DNA of 6,274 bases. Source: Bacteriovoracaceae bacterium (GTDB lineage Bacteria > Bdellovibrionota > Bacteriovoracia > Bacteriovoracales > Bacteriovoracaceae). The notes under the pieces were generated by a model that saw nothing but the letters and a program-made list of their open reading frames with translations, had not been told where the DNA came from and made no database searches. The stretch is from assembly GCA_947442115.1 (NCBI GenBank), contig CANEVK010000165.1, positions 1-6,274 of the forward strand. Direction: 5' to 3'. A program made the position numbers and the translations under genes. This document shows, one piece after another, positions 5,125 through 6,274 of the stretch; position 1 is the first letter of the stretch; every line of letters starts with the position of its first letter.

Positions 5125-6274
5125 ATGACACAAAAGTTTCCTTTTGATCATTTTTTAAAACTTGATAGTTTTAATGAAAATAGACCCATGGCAAAAAACT
5201 CGGACCTGGAGATCTCCCCGGTCGTGGTCGAACAGGCCATGAAAAATCTTAATCCTAATCAGGGTTCTTTTTCTCCAGAGTTTTCTGCTGAGGAGTTAAA
5301 AACAACAACAGAAGCTTTGTTGGAACATATTAAAAATTTAATCAATCCCAATAAATTTCACGCCTATTTTGCCAATACATTTACAGTCTCAGGGATTTCT
5401 CAAAATACAGTCGAGTTTTTAGTCACCACAAGCTTTATTAAGAAAATGGTAGAAACTCACTATTTGGACTCTATTAAACAGGCGCTCAAAGAAATTTTAG
5501 GTAAAGAGTATCAATTAGATATTCAGGTTTTGGGAAGCCAACAATCCCTTTCTTCAAACGAAAATAATATTCTCCACTCTTTAAAATCCACTCCTGTTGA
5601 GACAACAAAAGTTAACTCATTTTTTATTCAAGATCTGACCCCAACAAAAGATGATCTTATTAAGGCCGTGGACTCTCAAGTTATTGAACATTTTCAACCC
5701 CCTGTTATATCACAAATTGATCAGCATAAAACTTTTGAAAACTTTATTGTAGGCCCATCCAATAATATTGCTCATGCCCTTTCAATGGCCGTGGCCAAAG
5801 ATCCGGGGAGGGTCTATCCAGCTCTTTATGTTTATGGAAATTCAGGGCTTGGTAAAACTCACCTCGTGCATGCTATTGCCAATAGTATTATCCAACAGAA
5901 GCCTAGCACTCGAATCAGTATGACTTCGGCCAATAAGTTTATGAATGAAATGATTCAGGCCATGCAAGCGACAAAATTTCCTGAGTTCAGACAAAAATAT
6001 GTCGAGAAAACTGATGTCCTTATCATTGATGATGTACATGAATTAAAAAATCGATCAGGAACTCAAGATCAATTTTTCCATATTTTTAATGAACTTATGG
6101 AAAAAGGTAAGCAGCTTGTTTTCACCTCTGATAAACCACCTAAAGAAATTGACGGAATCGAGGATCGTATTAGGACCAGGCTATCATCGGCACTGCCAGT
6201 TGAAGTCCAACAACCTGATCTTGAAACTCGAATAGCGATCTTAAAAAAGAAGGCTGTAGAAAAAGATATTTATC
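5125..6274 (+). CDS. dnaA: chromosomal replication initiator protein DnaA, 3' end cut by window edge
   Basis: AAA+ ATPase that binds DnaA boxes, opens the origin and loads the replicative helicase. This gene was read by hand; 383 codons are present and it is open to the right edge. Domain I (about 57-137) carries the helical N-terminal fold, including NPNKFHAYFANT and FLVTTSFIKKMVETHYLDSI. Domain II is a linker (about 138-198). Domain III begins at HKTFENFIVGPSNNIAHA (201-218). It has Walker A GNSGLGKT (238-245), Walker B VLIIDDVH (298-305), sensor 1 QLVFTSDKPPKEI (330-342) and box VII EDRIRTRL (346-353) with the arginine finger probably Arg352. Domain IV, which reads DnaA boxes, is beyond the window. 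Oddity: about 55 residues precede domain I, whereas DnaA normally begins within a few residues of it. A start at Met22 (5188) would shorten the extension but has a poorer ribosome-binding site. Confidence 0.96.
   Translation, partial: MTQKFPFDHFLKLDSFNENRPMAKNSDLEISPVVVEQAMKNLNPNQGSFSPEFSAEELKTTTEALLEHIKNLINPNKFHAYFANTFTVSGISQNTVEFLVTTSFIKKMVETHYLDSIKQALKEILGKEYQLDIQVLGSQQSLSSNENNILHSLKSTPVETTKVNSFFIQDLTPTKDDLIKAVDSQVIEHFQPPVISQIDQHKTFENFIVGPSNNIAHALSMAVAKDPGRVYPALYVYGNSGLGKTHLVHAIANSIIQQKPSTRISMTSANKFMNEMIQAMQATKFPEFRQKYVEKTDVLIIDDVHELKNRSGTQDQFFHIFNELMEKGKQLVFTSDKPPKEIDGIEDRIRTRLSSALPVEVQQPDLETRIAILKKKAVEKDIY

Noticed and set aside
5842..6039. 65-codon open frame on the minus strand
   Set aside because: It is antisense to the dnaA ATPase core and has no supporting signal.

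Overview
The window is the conserved chromosomal-origin neighbourhood of a Gram-negative bacterium. The order is mnmG - parS - mnmE - yidC - yidD - rnpA - rpmH on the minus strand, then dnaA diverging on the plus strand. The organism is inferred from three things: AT-rich codon use, a YidC of the proteobacterial type with a large periplasmic domain, and divergent but recognisable core proteins. Together these fit a low-GC member of the Bdellovibrionota / Bacteriovoracales-like lineage. That placement rests on general resemblance, not on a search.

Layout. Positions 1-1306 hold the 5' part of mnmG (435 codons; the C-terminal third lies beyond the left edge). Positions 1307-1350 are a 44-bp gap with a perfect 16-bp parS palindrome, the ParB nucleation site. 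Positions 1351-2715 hold mnmE, which overlaps yidC (2712-4175) by ATGA. yidD (4200-4409) overlaps rnpA (4406-4765) by ATGA, and rpmH (4769-4927) ends 3 bp before rnpA. Positions 4928-5124 are the divergent promoter region, with a near-consensus sigma-70 promoter for the leftward operon. Positions 5125-6274 hold the first 383 codons of dnaA, cut by the right edge before its DNA-binding domain.

How it works together. The leftward genes look like one operon driven from upstream of rpmH. It makes ribosomal protein L34, the protein subunit of RNase P, the membrane-insertion pair YidD/YidC, and the two partner enzymes MnmE and MnmG that modify the wobble uridine of certain tRNAs. DnaA starts replication, and the parS site marks the origin region for segregation by ParABS. 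No phage, IS element, CRISPR array, tRNA or unknown multi-gene system is visible, and I see no evidence of a novel system.

The points most worth a second look are: the parS site followed by a T-tract just ahead of the mnmG ribosome-binding site; an N-terminal extension of about 55 residues on DnaA; two departures from consensus in MnmE (the N-terminal glycine-rich folate-domain segment and the G4 motif); and a repeated near-palindrome with a CTATAG core inside yidC and mnmE.
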